A program made the position numbers and the translations under genes. 64,000 nucleotides of DNA, taken from NCBI GenBank assembly GCA_037045185.1, contig JBAOHQ010000008.1:186001-250000 (forward strand). The letters run 5' to 3'. This document shows positions 27,019 through 36,235 of the stretch, in pieces. The notes below the pieces were generated by a model. It was given only the letters and a program-made list of their open reading frames with translations, was not told where the DNA came from and searched no databases. Numbering within the stretch: position 1 is the stretch's first letter; every line of letters starts with the position of its first letter. Origin of the DNA: JAKOUY01 sp037045185. Its GTDB lineage: Bacteria > Actinomycetota > Acidimicrobiia > Acidimicrobiales > Ilumatobacteraceae.

Positions 27019-27977
27019 TGGACGATCCCTTCGGTGAGGGTCATGAACAGCTGTTCCAACCCGCCTGACTGTTCGACGAACTCGACCACCCGGCGACCCT
27101 GATCGACCACCAGCGAGCGGAGCAGGGCCGCCTGCTCGTCGTCGTCGGCGACCGTGAAGGTCTCGTCGGTCCCCTCGGCGAAGCGCACCCGGACCGAACG
27201 GGCGCCGCCGAGCTGGTTGAGGATCTGGCGCGGCGGGCCGGCCGCCAGCAGCTTGCCGGCCTCCATGATGGCCACGTCGGTGCAGACCTCCTCCAGTTCG
27301 GCGAGGATGTGCGAGGAGATGATGATCGTCTTGCCCATCTCGTTCAGCGAGCGCAACAGTTCGCGTAGCTCGATGCGCGCCCGCGGATCCAGCCCCGATG
27401 CCGGCTCGTCGAGGATCAGCAACGTCGGGTCGTGGACGAGCGCCCTGGCCAGGCTGAGGCGCTGCTTCATCCCGCGGCTGAGCGAGTTCACCATCGCGGT
27501 GCGCTTGACCGACAGGTCGACGAGTTCCAGCAGACCGCCCACCAAGTCCGCCCAGGTGCGCCGGGGGATGCCGTAGCTGGCGGCGAAGAACTCCAGGTAC
27601 TCATCGACGCGCAGGTTGTCGTACAGGCCGAGGGCGTCGGGCATGTAGCCCATGCGCCGCCGAGCGGTGCGAGGCATGCGTACCGGGTCGGCGCCCATCA
27701 CGCTGAGCGTCCCGGTGGTGGGCAGCAGCAGGGTGGCGATCATCGCCAGCGTGGTGCTCTTGCCGGCGCCGTTGGGGCCGATCAGCCCGAAGATCGACCC
27801 TTTCGGGACGTGCAGGTCCATCCGATCGACGGCCAAGAGCGTTCCGTACCGCTTGGACAGCTGCGTGGTCCGCACTGCCAGGTCATCGGTGTGATCATCG
27901 GTGTGATCGTCGGTGGTGGCGCTCGCCGCCCTGTCAGCGGTCATGTCAGCGGTCATGTCAGCGGTCATGTCAGCCAC
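27015..27977 (-). CDS. ABC transporter ATP-binding protein
   Basis: A 320-residue ATPase. Walker A is GPNGAGKST, the signature is LSRGMKQRL, Walker B is LLILDEPASGLDP and the switch His is in IISSHI. The first 35 residues are a low-complexity tail built of MTAD and DDHT repeats, encoded by 12-base tandem repeats at 27880-27970. They precede the true ABC domain (LAVRTTQLSKRYG). It is the partner of the ABC-2 permease downstream. ATG 27977 overlaps the stop of the upstream exported-protein gene by eight bases. Confidence 0.92.
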   Translation of the reverse strand: MADMTADMTADMTADRAASATTDDHTDDHTDDLAVRTTQLSKRYGTLLAVDRMDLHVPKGSIFGLIGPNGAGKSTTLAMIATLLLPTTGTLSVMGADPVRMPRTARRRMGYMPDALGLYDNLRVDEYLEFFAASYGIPRRTWADLVGGLLELVDLSVKRTAMVNSLSRGMKQRLSLARALVHDPTLLILDEPASGLDPRARIELRELLRSLNEMGKTIIISSHILAELEEVCTDVAIMEAGKLLAAGPPRQILNQLGGARSVRVRFAEGTDETFTVADDDEQAALLRSLVVDQGRRVVEFVEQSGGLEQLFMTLTEGIVQ

Positions 27978-30060
27978 CGGCCTTCGGTCCGGCGAGGGTG
28001 AGCTGGGCCATCGCCGACGGATCGGCGAGGACGGCGAGGTCCCGGTTCAGGATCCGGGCCAGCACCACGCCCTGGACCACGGCCTCCCGCGGCAGCGTCA
28101 CCGTGTCGCCGTCGGTGCGCAACGTCTGCCAGCCGGACGGGCCGAGGACGTCGACGGAACGTATCCCGGCGGGCAGTGTCATCGTCAGCGGTGGCAGGGG
28201 CGTCGACTCAGGGGGGAGCATGAAGCGCACCACGAGGTCCTCCAGGCCGGTGGCGCCGGGGTTCTGGGTCGAGCGGACGACGGAGGTGCGCACGGAGTCG
28301 GGGACGATCCCGCCTCGGGGCATGATCCGGGCGGTCGAGCTCAGCGCGCCGGCGCTGGCCGCGCCGGGCGCGATCAGCGGGGCCAGGTCGTCCACCCAGC
28401 CGGCAACGCGAACCAGCCCGCTGGCGGTCAGCGAGGTGGTCATGGCCGCCGCTCCCCACTGGGTGAGGATCGGCTGGGCGTCGGGGTTGTCGCCCTGCCA
28501 GATGTCCCAGATCGCCTGGTTGGGCGCACGGACCTGGGCCGTGAGCGAGTACGGCCTGCTCGCGCCGGGCTCGAGCGTGCCCAGCCGGGTGAACGAACCG
28601 GCGGCGATGACGGCGACCTCACGGACTGCTGACGGCGAGTTGTTGGTCACGGTTCCCGTGACCGTCGTGCCGTCGGAGGTGGCATCGACGCTGAGGCCGG
28701 GGACCTGGGCCATCCCGACGAGGTTGTTCACGACGATCTGCCCGGGATCCAGCCGGTTGGTCAGCGCGGCGGTGCCGTCGGCGCGGCGTTGCAGCGTGGT
28801 GGAGTCGTTGCGCCGTCCGACGAACGACATGAGCCCGCCGGTCATGGTCCACCCGGCGGGCAGTTCGGTGGCCAGCGTCCCACCCGAGCGGCTGAAGTTC
28901 AGCAGTGAGGCGTTGACCGAGCAGCCAGGGACCGAGCAGTCGAGAAAGCTCATGGTGGCTGGGCGGCCGCTGTCCCTCCAGCCGGTACCGACAGCGACGA
29001 GCAGGAGTGAGGTCACCACGGCCAACCCCGGGATCAGCACCCACGCCAGCGTCATCCGCCGCAGGGTCCTGACCAGGACGTAGACACCGAACGCGGCGAG
29101 CAGGGCGTAGGCGATCAGCGGCAGGATCACCGAGCCGAGCCGGGGCAGGCTGATCCCTGCCGAGCGCACGAGGGCGGCATCGGCGTTTCCGGTCACGCCG
29201 AAGTCGTTCAGGAACAGCGACTCCCGGGAACGGGCGCCGGTCGGCACGACCAGTTGCGCCCACCGCCCGGCGCTGGTGGCGCCCGGCAGGACGCGCACCA
29301 GACCACGGCCGGCCAGCATGTACGACGCAGGCCCCGGCCGCCACGCCGCCGGTAGCGCCGAGAGATCCGTGGTGTCGTCCAGCACCAGCACGCCGCCGTC
29401 GTTCAGCCAGACGAGCAGGGTGGTGCGCTGGGCGGGTGACAGCGCAGCCAGTTCGGCCGACGCCGACACCAGGGTGTCGAACTGGCGAAGCGCCCCTGGA
29501 CCCAGGTCGAACAGCTCCGTGTCCCAGGTGGCAAAGACCGCTCGCCCGAGCGAGCTGGGCAACTCCACGGAGTCTGGGAGCTTGCCGACCCGTTCGGCCA
29601 GGCCTGGGCTGATGCCCACGACTTCCACGTCCTGCGTGGTCTGGACGTTGACCACCCTCGTGCTGACCAGTCGATCCCCGTCGAACAGGGAGACGTCGAC
29701 AGCGCCGGCATTGCTGGTGGCGTCGGTCAGGATGCGCACGGCCTTGGTGGTCCCGCCGGCCATCTCGATCGGGCGGCTGGCGACGGCGCCGGTGTTGGAG
29801 CGGACCTCCACCCGGCCCTGCAGCGCCCCCGTCGAAGTAACGGTGACGGTGACCATCCGGTCGGCATCGGGATCGCTGAACCCATGGATGCCAACCTCTA
29901 CCGTGAACGACGGGATGTCCTGAGCGGCGGCCCGCCCGCCGGCGACGGCGACGACCGCCAGGGTTGCGCCGGCGAGGATGGACCACAGCCGGCCGAGGGC
30001 TCTCCACGGGCGCGGGGCGACAGGTCCGTCAGTTGTCGGCATCGGTAGCAATGGACGCAT
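27970..30060 (-). CDS. Exported/membrane protein of unknown function, first gene of the MoxR-ABC operon
   Basis: A 696-residue protein. A signal-type helix (LWSILAGATLAVVAVAGGRAAA) ends near residue 47. A beta-rich outer domain follows (FTVEVGIHGFSDPDADRMV ...). Near 215-230 is a loop VLVLDDTTDLS like those in GATase-like VWA neighbours, then two helices (about 315-335 and 345-365) and a second extracellular beta-rich domain with a conserved-looking CSVPGC. I do not recognise a named family. It is the promoter-proximal gene of the set leading to moxR. ATG 30060 is used; ATG 30042 is an alternative. It is divergent from pimA. Confidence 0.7.
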   Translation of the reverse strand: MRPLLPMPTTDGPVAPRPWRALGRLWSILAGATLAVVAVAGGRAAAQDIPSFTVEVGIHGFSDPDADRMVTVTVTSTGALQGRVEVRSNTGAVASRPIEMAGGTTKAVRILTDATSNAGAVDVSLFDGDRLVSTRVVNVQTTQDVEVVGISPGLAERVGKLPDSVELPSSLGRAVFATWDTELFDLGPGALRQFDTLVSASAELAALSPAQRTTLLVWLNDGGVLVLDDTTDLSALPAAWRPGPASYMLAGRGLVRVLPGATSAGRWAQLVVPTGARSRESLFLNDFGVTGNADAALVRSAGISLPRLGSVILPLIAYALLAAFGVYVLVRTLRRMTLAWVLIPGLAVVTSLLLVAVGTGWRDSGRPATMSFLDCSVPGCSVNASLLNFSRSGGTLATELPAGWTMTGGLMSFVGRRNDSTTLQRRADGTAALTNRLDPGQIVVNNLVGMAQVPGLSVDATSDGTTVTGTVTNNSPSAVREVAVIAAGSFTRLGTLEPGASRPYSLTAQVRAPNQAIWDIWQGDNPDAQPILTQWGAAAMTTSLTASGLVRVAGWVDDLAPLIAPGAASAGALSSTARIMPRGGIVPDSVRTSVVRSTQNPGATGLEDLVVRFMLPPESTPLPPLTMTLPAGIRSVDVLGPSGWQTLRTDGDTVTLPREAVVQGVVLARILNRDLAVLADPSAMAQLTLAGPKAGG

Positions 30061-30142
30061 CAGCCCCCCAGTAGGTTCCCGGGAGTTTGCCAGACCCCGA
30101 AGTCACCGTCCCGGCACCACTGGCGAGCCACGCCCGGCGCGG

Positions 30143-30148
30143 TATGGT
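30143..30148 (+). promoter_or_regulatory. -10 box TATGGT of pimA
   Basis: The box is seven bases before GTG 30156. That is the reason for choosing this start over ATG 30144 or ATG 30210. Confidence 0.45.
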
Positions 30149-30155
30149 CCGGCAC

Positions 30156-31343
30156 GTGAGCACAGCGGATCCTGGTGGTCTTGGCCTGCGGCGCACCACC
30201 CTGGGCACGATGCTCTCCCAGCTCGACGACGAGGCCGAGCGACCGCCGCGATCGGGAGTGTTGCGCGTCGGAATGATCTGCCCGTACAGCATGTCCATCC
30301 CCGGAGGGGTGCAGGCGCAGGTGCTCGGGCTGTCGCGGACGCTGCGCCGCAAGGGGGTCGAGGTACGCGTCCTGGCGCCATGCGACGGCCCACCACCGGC
30401 CACGTTCGTCACCCCGCTGGGCAACAGCCTGCCGACGGCCGCCAACGGGTCGGTGGCGCCGCTGGCCCCAGATCCGTCCAGCTCGCTGCGCACGCTGCGG
30501 GCCCTGGCCGACGAGCAGTTCGACGTGCTCCACCTGCACGAGCCGTTCGCTCCGGGCCCGACGATGACCGCGCTGCTCGTCCACCCGGCGCCGGTGGTGG
30601 CGACCTTCCACGCCGCCGGCGAGAGCGCCAGCTACCGGTGGTTCGGCGGGTTCTTGCGGCGGATGGCGCCGAACATCCATCACGCGATCGCCGTATCCAA
30701 GGACGCCCAGGAGCTGCTCAGCAGGGTCTGTGACCTGCAGGCCGAGGTGCTGTTCAACGGCGTGGAGTTGGACAGCTACCGAGCCGGCCCCTCGGCGCCC
30801 ACCACGGGGCCGACGATCTTCTTCTGCGGCCGTCACGAGGAACGCAAGGGTCTCGACGTGTTGCTGGCGGCGATGCGTTCGATGCCCGAGGACGTGCAGG
30901 TGTGGATCGCCAGTGACGGCCCGGACACGGCGCGCCTGAAGAAGGAGTACGCCGCGGATCGGCGGCTGCACTGGCTGGGCCGCCTCAGCGACGCCGACAA
31001 GACCGCCCGCCTCCGTGGGGCCGACGTGTTCTGCGCCCCCTCGCTGCGTGGTGAATCCTTCGGGGTCGTGCTGATCGAGGCGATGGCCGCCGGAACGGCG
31101 ATCGTCGCCAGCGGCCTCGACGGGTACCGCAACGTGGCCACCAATGACGTCGATGCACTGCTGGTCGAGCCCGGCGACACCGAACGACTGGCCCAAACGC
31201 TGCGCCGGGCACTCGGAGATGCCCAGCTTCGTGGCCGCCTCGTGGCCGCCGGCCAGCGGCGGGCCGAGGACTTCTCGATGGACACGCTGGCGGACCTGTA
31301 CGCCGAGCGATACCACCGGTTGGCCGGCCGCCCCGCCGTATGA
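30156..31343 (+). CDS. pimA: Phosphatidylinositol alpha-mannosyltransferase-like glycosyltransferase (GT4)
   Basis: About 395 residues with the GT-B fold. It has the PimA opening (VGMICPYSMSIPGGVQ), FDVLHLHEPFAPG, the ATFHAAGES loop, the donor-site GRHEERKGLDVLL and the EX7E-type region ESFGVVLIEAMAAG. PimA adds the first mannose to phosphatidylinositol at the inner membrane face. The gene order pgsA-patA-pimA is kept, although 19 kb now separates patA from it. Three starts are possible (30144, 30156, 30210); the TATGGT box favours GTG 30156. The first 30 residues are an unusual extension. Confidence 0.82.
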   Translation: MSTADPGGLGLRRTTLGTMLSQLDDEAERPPRSGVLRVGMICPYSMSIPGGVQAQVLGLSRTLRRKGVEVRVLAPCDGPPPATFVTPLGNSLPTAANGSVAPLAPDPSSSLRTLRALADEQFDVLHLHEPFAPGPTMTALLVHPAPVVATFHAAGESASYRWFGGFLRRMAPNIHHAIAVSKDAQELLSRVCDLQAEVLFNGVELDSYRAGPSAPTTGPTIFFCGRHEERKGLDVLLAAMRSMPEDVQVWIASDGPDTARLKKEYAADRRLHWLGRLSDADKTARLRGADVFCAPSLRGESFGVVLIEAMAAGTAIVASGLDGYRNVATNDVDALLVEPGDTERLAQTLRRALGDAQLRGRLVAAGQRRAEDFSMDTLADLYAERYHRLAGRPAV

Positions 31344-31344
31344 T
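31339..31344 (+). promoter_or_regulatory. -10 box TATGAT of lemA
   Basis: It includes the pimA stop codon and lies six bases before ATG 31351. Confidence 0.45.
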
Positions 31345-31350
31345 GGCCCG

Positions 31351-31905
31351 ATGGTTCCGTTCCTCATCATCCTCGGCGTGCTCGTGCTGCTCGGCCTGGT
31401 CGCCATCGGCGCCTACAACGGGCTCATCCGTGGCCGCAACCAGGTGGAGAACGCCTGGTCGCAGATCGACGTCCAACTGAAGCGGCGCATCGACCTGATC
31501 CCGAACCTGGTGGAGACCGTCAAGGCCTACGCCGCCCACGAGAAAGACACCCTCGACGCCGTTGTCCGGGCGCGCAACGCAGCGATCGCCGCCCCCGCCA
31601 CCCCCGCCGGCCAGGCCCAGGCCGACACCCAGCTCACCGGTGCGTTGCGCCAGCTGTTCGCTCTCAGCGAGGCCTACCCCGACCTCAAGGCCAACCAGAA
31701 CTTCCTGGCCCTGCAGGAGGAACTCACCGCCACGGAGGGACGTGTGGCCTACGCCCGGCAGTTCTACAACGACTCCGTCCTCACCTACAACAACAAGTTG
31801 CAGGCGTTCCCCACCGTGTTCTTCGCCACGATGATGAAGTTCTCCAAGCGGGAGTACTTCGAGGCGGACGAAGCGTCGCGCGAGGTGCCCAAGGTCGGCT
31901 TCTGA
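31351..31905 (+). CDS. lemA: LemA family protein
   Basis: A 184-residue membrane-anchored protein. One N-terminal helix (PFLIILGVLVLLGLVAIGAY) is followed by the long-helix LemA domain with the signature NQVENAWSQIDVQLKRR, DLIPNLVETVK, and the C-terminal AFPTVFFA and FSKREYFEA. LemA is commonly encoded beside an HtpX-type protease, as here. The exact role is unknown. Confidence 0.93.
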   Translation: MVPFLIILGVLVLLGLVAIGAYNGLIRGRNQVENAWSQIDVQLKRRIDLIPNLVETVKAYAAHEKDTLDAVVRARNAAIAAPATPAGQAQADTQLTGALRQLFALSEAYPDLKANQNFLALQEELTATEGRVAYARQFYNDSVLTYNNKLQAFPTVFFATMMKFSKREYFEADEASREVPKVGF

Positions 31906-31933
31906 GGTCGCTCGGAGGCGACGTTGGACTGCC

Positions 31934-32839
31934 ATGTTTGAACTCATCCGCGCCAACAAGCGGCGCAGCACCCTGCTCATCGTCTGCTTCGTCGGCCTGC
32001 TGACGCTCGTCGGCCTGGCCGTCGGCCAGTTGATCGGCAACGGCGTCGGTGGCACCGTCGTCGCTCTGGTCGTCTCCGGCGGCGTCGCCTTCTTGTCGTA
32101 CTGGAAGGCCGACGCGATCGCCCTGGCGGTCAGCCGCGCCACGCCCGCCGACCCGCAGCAGTACCAGCGACTGCACAACCTGGTCGAGGGGCTGTGCATC
32201 GCCGCCGGGTTGCCCAAGCCGCGTGTCTACGTGGTCGACGACCCCGCCCCGAACGCCTTCGCCACCGGACGCAACCCGAAGCATGCGGCGATCGCCGTCA
32301 CCACCGGATTGCTGGACAAGCTCAACCGCGTGGAACTCGAAGGGGTCATCGCCCATGAGCTGTCGCACATCCGCAACTACGACATCCTCGTGTCCACCCT
32401 GGCGGTCACCCTGGTCGGGGCCATTGCCCTGGTCACCCAGCTGGCCATCCGGATGATGTGGTGGAACGGCGGGCGTGAGCGGCGCTCCGGCGACCGCGGC
32501 GACTCCACCAACCCGCTGGCGTTCATCGGGTTCGCCCTGCTGATCTTCGCCCCGATCCTGTCACGGCTGATGCAGGCGGCGATCAGCCGCAAGCGTGAGA
32601 CGCTGGCCGACGTCAGCGCCTGCCAGATGACACGCTATCCGCCAGGGCTGATCTCGGCGCTGGAAAAGCTGCGTGACGACTGCACCGTCACCCACGCCGC
32701 CAGTACGGCGACGGCGCACCTGTGGATCGAACAACCGATGTCGGGTGTCGCCGACCGTGGACGGTTGGGCTCGATCAACCGCCTGTTCGACACCCATCCA
32801 CCACTTGAGGAGCGAATCGCGCTACTCAAGGAGCTGTGA
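31934..32839 (+). CDS. htpX: HtpX-like M48 membrane metalloprotease
   Basis: A 301-residue protease. Two N-terminal helices are followed by the zinc motif HELSH (in GVIAHELSHIRNYD) and two more helices. The third zinc ligand should be the Glu in RKRETLADVSA, where the usual pattern is E-x3-D. NAFATGRNPKHAAIAVT is the expected pre-catalytic strand. HtpX degrades damaged membrane proteins. It is encoded 28 bases after lemA. Confidence 0.9.
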   Translation: MFELIRANKRRSTLLIVCFVGLLTLVGLAVGQLIGNGVGGTVVALVVSGGVAFLSYWKADAIALAVSRATPADPQQYQRLHNLVEGLCIAAGLPKPRVYVVDDPAPNAFATGRNPKHAAIAVTTGLLDKLNRVELEGVIAHELSHIRNYDILVSTLAVTLVGAIALVTQLAIRMMWWNGGRERRSGDRGDSTNPLAFIGFALLIFAPILSRLMQAAISRKRETLADVSACQMTRYPPGLISALEKLRDDCTVTHAASTATAHLWIEQPMSGVADRGRLGSINRLFDTHPPLEERIALLKEL

Positions 32840-33879
32840 GATCCGCTCGTCTCGTCGCTTGTGGCGCGCTCGCCTGGTCGTCGGCGTGCCTGTCGATGCC
32901 CGCCGTTGTGGCCACGGCGCCCCCGCCCAGCGAATCGTCCGGATCAGCTCCGGGCACGTCGCCCGTCATAGACGAGGTCATGCCGTTGACCGGATTGGCG
33001 GTCACTGACCCTGCCAAGGCCACCCGGCCGGCGCTGGTGGTGAAGATCGACAACCATCCTCAGGCCCGCCCGCAGGTGGGCTTGAACCACGCCGACATCG
33101 TCTTCGAGGAGAACGTCGAATCGCTGACTCGCTTCGCCGCCGTCTTCCACAGCGACGACGCCGACCCCGTCGGACCGATCCGCAGCGCCAGGACACAGGA
33201 CGTCCTGCTCCTCGGCTCGCTGGGCCAGCCGCTGTTCTCCTGGAGCGGTGGCAACCGCGGGGTCAGCGAGGCTGTGCGCGCCTCGCAGATGGTGGACATC
33301 GGCGCCCCGCTGCAGCCACGGGCGTACTTCCGTGACCGCCGCGGCCGCCGGGTGGATGTGGAGCACACCCTGTTTTCGCGGACCAAGGATCTGTACGCGC
33401 TGGCGCCGCCCGTGCCACTGGCCGTTCCCGGCCCGCAGTTCGAGTACCGGGCGCCCGACGACGTGGTCGCCGGTCGTGAGTCGCCTGGCGCCGACCTCGC
33501 CATGGACAACGTCGCGGTCGGCTGGCGGTGGGCGCCGATGCTGGGCGCGTACCTACGGACCCAGGGGAACAGGCCCCACGACACCCAGGACGCCGGCCAG
33601 GTCAGCGCGGCGAACGTGATCATCCTCGAGGTCGAGTACCGCCCGAGCCCGGCGGCGGCCGGATCGCCCGAGGCCCAGACCATCGGGAGTGGGCGGGTCA
33701 CCGTGCTGAGCGGTGGCAAGGTGGTGACCGGGAACTGGACCCGGCCCGAGCTCACGGCCAACTACTCGCTGGTGGCCGACGACGGCCAACTGGTGTTGCT
33801 CACCCCGGGACGGACCTGGATCGAGTTGGCCCGCCAGGGGGCGACCACGGTGCTCCCGGCGAGCGTTGTGGCAGGCTGA
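32836..33879 (+). CDS. DUF3048 (YerB-like) exported protein
   Basis: A 347-residue protein. An N-terminal signal (ARLVACGALAWSSACLSMPA) contains a Cys, but the lipobox is not convincing. The DUF3048 pattern is PLTGLAV, ARPALVVKIDNHPQARPQ, then ADIVFEENVESLTRFAAVFHS and GPIRSARTQD. The C-terminal domain has GRVTVLSGGKVVTGNWTR. The function of the family is unknown. GTG 32836 overlaps the htpX stop (GTGA), implying coupling to the lemA-htpX pair. Confidence 0.85.
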   Translation: MRSARLVACGALAWSSACLSMPAVVATAPPPSESSGSAPGTSPVIDEVMPLTGLAVTDPAKATRPALVVKIDNHPQARPQVGLNHADIVFEENVESLTRFAAVFHSDDADPVGPIRSARTQDVLLLGSLGQPLFSWSGGNRGVSEAVRASQMVDIGAPLQPRAYFRDRRGRRVDVEHTLFSRTKDLYALAPPVPLAVPGPQFEYRAPDDVVAGRESPGADLAMDNVAVGWRWAPMLGAYLRTQGNRPHDTQDAGQVSAANVIILEVEYRPSPAAAGSPEAQTIGSGRVTVLSGGKVVTGNWTRPELTANYSLVADDGQLVLLTPGRTWIELARQGATTVLPASVVAG

Positions 33880-33972
33880 CCGGCCGATCCTTCGGTTCAC
33901 CGTTGGTGCTGGCGGGTGCCGCTGCCACCCGCTGAGCCCGGATACCCCCGGGGCGCAGCGGCGGTGGCCGGA

Positions 33973-33978
33973 TACGAT
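33973..33978 (+). promoter_or_regulatory. -10 box TACGAT of pdxS
   Basis: The box is six bases before ATG 33985. The pdxS transcript is therefore probably leaderless. Confidence 0.5.
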
Positions 33979-33984
33979 GGGCCC

Positions 33985-34881
33985 ATGGATCAGTCGTCCG
34001 CCCGGCGCGCCACGGGGACCTTCCCGGTGAAGCGCGGACTCGCCGAAATGCTGAAAGGCGGCGTCATCATGGACGTCGTCACCCCTGACCAGGCCAAGAT
34101 CGCCGAGGACTCCGGCGCCACGGCGGTGATGGCGCTGGAGCGGGTACCCGCCGACATCCGCCGCGACGGTGGCGTCGCCCGGATGAGCGATCCGGAGATG
34201 ATCGAGGGGATCAAGGCCGCCGTGACCATCCCGGTGATGGCCAAGGCCCGCATCGGGCACTTCGTCGAGGCTCAGATCCTCCAGGCGCTCGGGGTCGACT
34301 ACATCGACGAGTCCGAGGTGCTGACGCCGGCGGACGAGACCCACCACATCGACAAGTGGGCCTTCACCGTGCCGTTCGTGTGCGGCGCGACCAATCTCGG
34401 TGAGGCCCTGCGGCGCATCAGCGAGGGTGCGTGCATGATCCGCAGCAAGGGCGAGGCGGGCACCGGCAACATCGTCGAGGCCGTCCGTCACCTGCGTTCG
34501 ATCATCGGCGACATGCGCAAGATCGGCCAGGCCGACAGCGCCGAGCTGTTCCAGTGGGCCAAGCAGTTGCAGGCCCCGCTGCCCCTCGTCCAGGAGGTCG
34601 CCGAGACCGGCTGGTTGCCGGTACCGATGTTCTGTGCCGGCGGCATCGCCACTCCCGCCGACGCCGCCCTGGCCATGCAGCTGGGCGCCGAGGCCGTGTT
34701 CGTCGGCTCGGGGATCTTCAAGAGCGAGGACCCCATGCCGCGGGCCAAGGCCATCGTCGAGGCGACGACGCACTTCCGTGACGCCGACATCCTGGCCAAG
34801 GTCAGCCGCGGCCTGGGGACGCCCATGACCGGCATCGGCATGGACGAGATCCACCAGAAGTTCGCCGAGCGCGGCTGGTAG
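33985..34881 (+). CDS. pdxS: Pyridoxal 5'-phosphate synthase subunit PdxS
   Basis: A 298-residue PLP synthase subunit. It builds pyridoxal phosphate from ribose 5-phosphate, glyceraldehyde 3-phosphate and ammonia supplied by PdxT. The catalytic Lys residues are in MAKARIGH and IRSKGEAGTGN. The region ALERVPADIRRDGGVARMSD is diagnostic. It is followed by pdxT, with which it forms the 12+12 complex. Confidence 0.97.
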   Translation: MDQSSARRATGTFPVKRGLAEMLKGGVIMDVVTPDQAKIAEDSGATAVMALERVPADIRRDGGVARMSDPEMIEGIKAAVTIPVMAKARIGHFVEAQILQALGVDYIDESEVLTPADETHHIDKWAFTVPFVCGATNLGEALRRISEGACMIRSKGEAGTGNIVEAVRHLRSIIGDMRKIGQADSAELFQWAKQLQAPLPLVQEVAETGWLPVPMFCAGGIATPADAALAMQLGAEAVFVGSGIFKSEDPMPRAKAIVEATTHFRDADILAKVSRGLGTPMTGIGMDEIHQKFAERGW

Positions 34882-34911
34882 GCAGGATGCGTCGGGCGGG
34901 GGAGCCCCCAG

Positions 34912-35484
34912 GTGGGCTCGGTGGTCGGGGTGCTGGCCCTGCAGGGGGCCTTCCGCGCCCATGAGCTGATCCTCCAGCGGCTCGACGTCACCACCCGTGA
35001 CGTGCGTACCCCGGCGGATCTCGATGCCGTCGACGCCCTGATCATGCCCGGCGGCGAGAGCACGACGATGTCACGGCTGCTGCACACCTCGGGTCTGTTC
35101 GACCCGCTGGCGCAGCGCCTGGCCGCGGGCATGGCGGCCTTCGGCACCTGCGCCGGGATGATCCTGCTGGCCACCACGGTGCTGGACGGCAGGCCCGACC
35201 AGCGCAGTTTCTCCACGCTGCCCATCAGCGTGCGGCGCAACGGCTTCGGTCGCCAGGTCGACAGCTTCGAGACCGATCTCGCCGTGGCCGGCCTGGACAC
35301 GCCGTTCCACGGTGTGTTCATCCGCGCCCCGCGCATCGTCGAGGCCTCCCCTGAGGTCGAGGTGCTGGCTCACTACGATGGTGAGCCGGTGCTGGTCCGT
35401 CACGGCCGTGTCATGGCGGCCTCGTTCCATCCCGAACTCGGTGGCGATGTCCGTGTCCATGCCACCTTTCTGCAGGAGGTGTAG
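34912..35484 (+). CDS. pdxT: Pyridoxal 5'-phosphate synthase glutaminase subunit PdxT
   Basis: A 190-residue class I glutaminase. It has GGESTTM near residue 45, the nucleophile Cys in FGTCAGM and the His-Glu dyad in SFHPEL. It delivers ammonia to PdxS. GTG 34912 is taken as the start; the GTG three codons later is possible. yebC follows four bases after the stop. Confidence 0.96.
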   Translation: MGSVVGVLALQGAFRAHELILQRLDVTTRDVRTPADLDAVDALIMPGGESTTMSRLLHTSGLFDPLAQRLAAGMAAFGTCAGMILLATTVLDGRPDQRSFSTLPISVRRNGFGRQVDSFETDLAVAGLDTPFHGVFIRAPRIVEASPEVEVLAHYDGEPVLVRHGRVMAASFHPELGGDVRVHATFLQEV

Positions 35485-35488
35485 CCGG

Positions 35489-36235
35489 ATGTCCGGCCAT
35501 TCCAAGTGGGCAACCATCAAGCACAAGAAGGGCGCAGCCGACAAGGCCCGCGGCAAGCTCTTCAACAAGATCGCCCGTCAGCTGGAGGTCGCGGCGCGCG
35601 ACGGTGGGGGAGACCCGGCCTCGAATGCCACCCTGCGGACGGTGATGCAGAAGGCCAAGGCCGCGCAGATGACCAACGACGCCATCGATCGGGCCGTCAA
35701 GCGCGGTACGGGCGAGGGTGACGCCGGTACCTACGAGGCGATCATGTACGAGGGATACGCGCCCGGCGGTGTGGCGATGATGATCGACGTGCTGACCGAC
35801 AACCGCAACCGCACCGGCAGCGAGGTCCGCAACATCTTCTCCAAGCTCGGTGGCTCGATGGCCGAGCCGGGCGCAGTGGGCTGGCAGTTCAGCCGCAAGG
35901 GCGTCATCGCGGTGAATGGCGGCGACGAGGACACGGTGATGATGACCGCCCTGGAGGCCGGTGCCGAGGATGTCGCCGCCGACGGGGACGGCTGGCGGGT
36001 GACCACCGAGGCGGCGTCGGTGTATGAGGTCCGCGATGCCCTGCAGGCCTCCGGGATCGAGGTGACCTCGGCGGAGAGCACGATGGTGTCCAGCCTGTCG
36101 GTGGAGGTCACCGACGCCGACGACGCCCGCAAGATCCTGCGGATCATGGATGCCCTGGAGGACAACGACGACGTCCAGGACGTCTATGCCAACTTCGACA
36201 TCTCCGACGAGCTCATGGAAAGCGTTGGCGGGTGA
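35489..36235 (+). CDS. yebC: YebC/PmpR-family protein
   Basis: A 248-residue protein. The N-terminus SGHSKWATIKHKKGAADK is the family hallmark, followed by GGGDPASN, AMTNDAIDRAVKRGTGE-like sequence and YEGYAPGGVAMMID. YebC proteins act in gene regulation or in translation of difficult stretches. A consensus Shine-Dalgarno sequence (AGGAGGT, inside the end of pdxT) is eight bases before the ATG. In many actinobacteria ruvC comes next; here 18 kb is inserted between them. Confidence 0.96.
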   Translation: MSGHSKWATIKHKKGAADKARGKLFNKIARQLEVAARDGGGDPASNATLRTVMQKAKAAQMTNDAIDRAVKRGTGEGDAGTYEAIMYEGYAPGGVAMMIDVLTDNRNRTGSEVRNIFSKLGGSMAEPGAVGWQFSRKGVIAVNGGDEDTVMMTALEAGAEDVAADGDGWRVTTEAASVYEVRDALQASGIEVTSAESTMVSSLSVEVTDADDARKILRIMDALEDNDDVQDVYANFDISDELMESVGG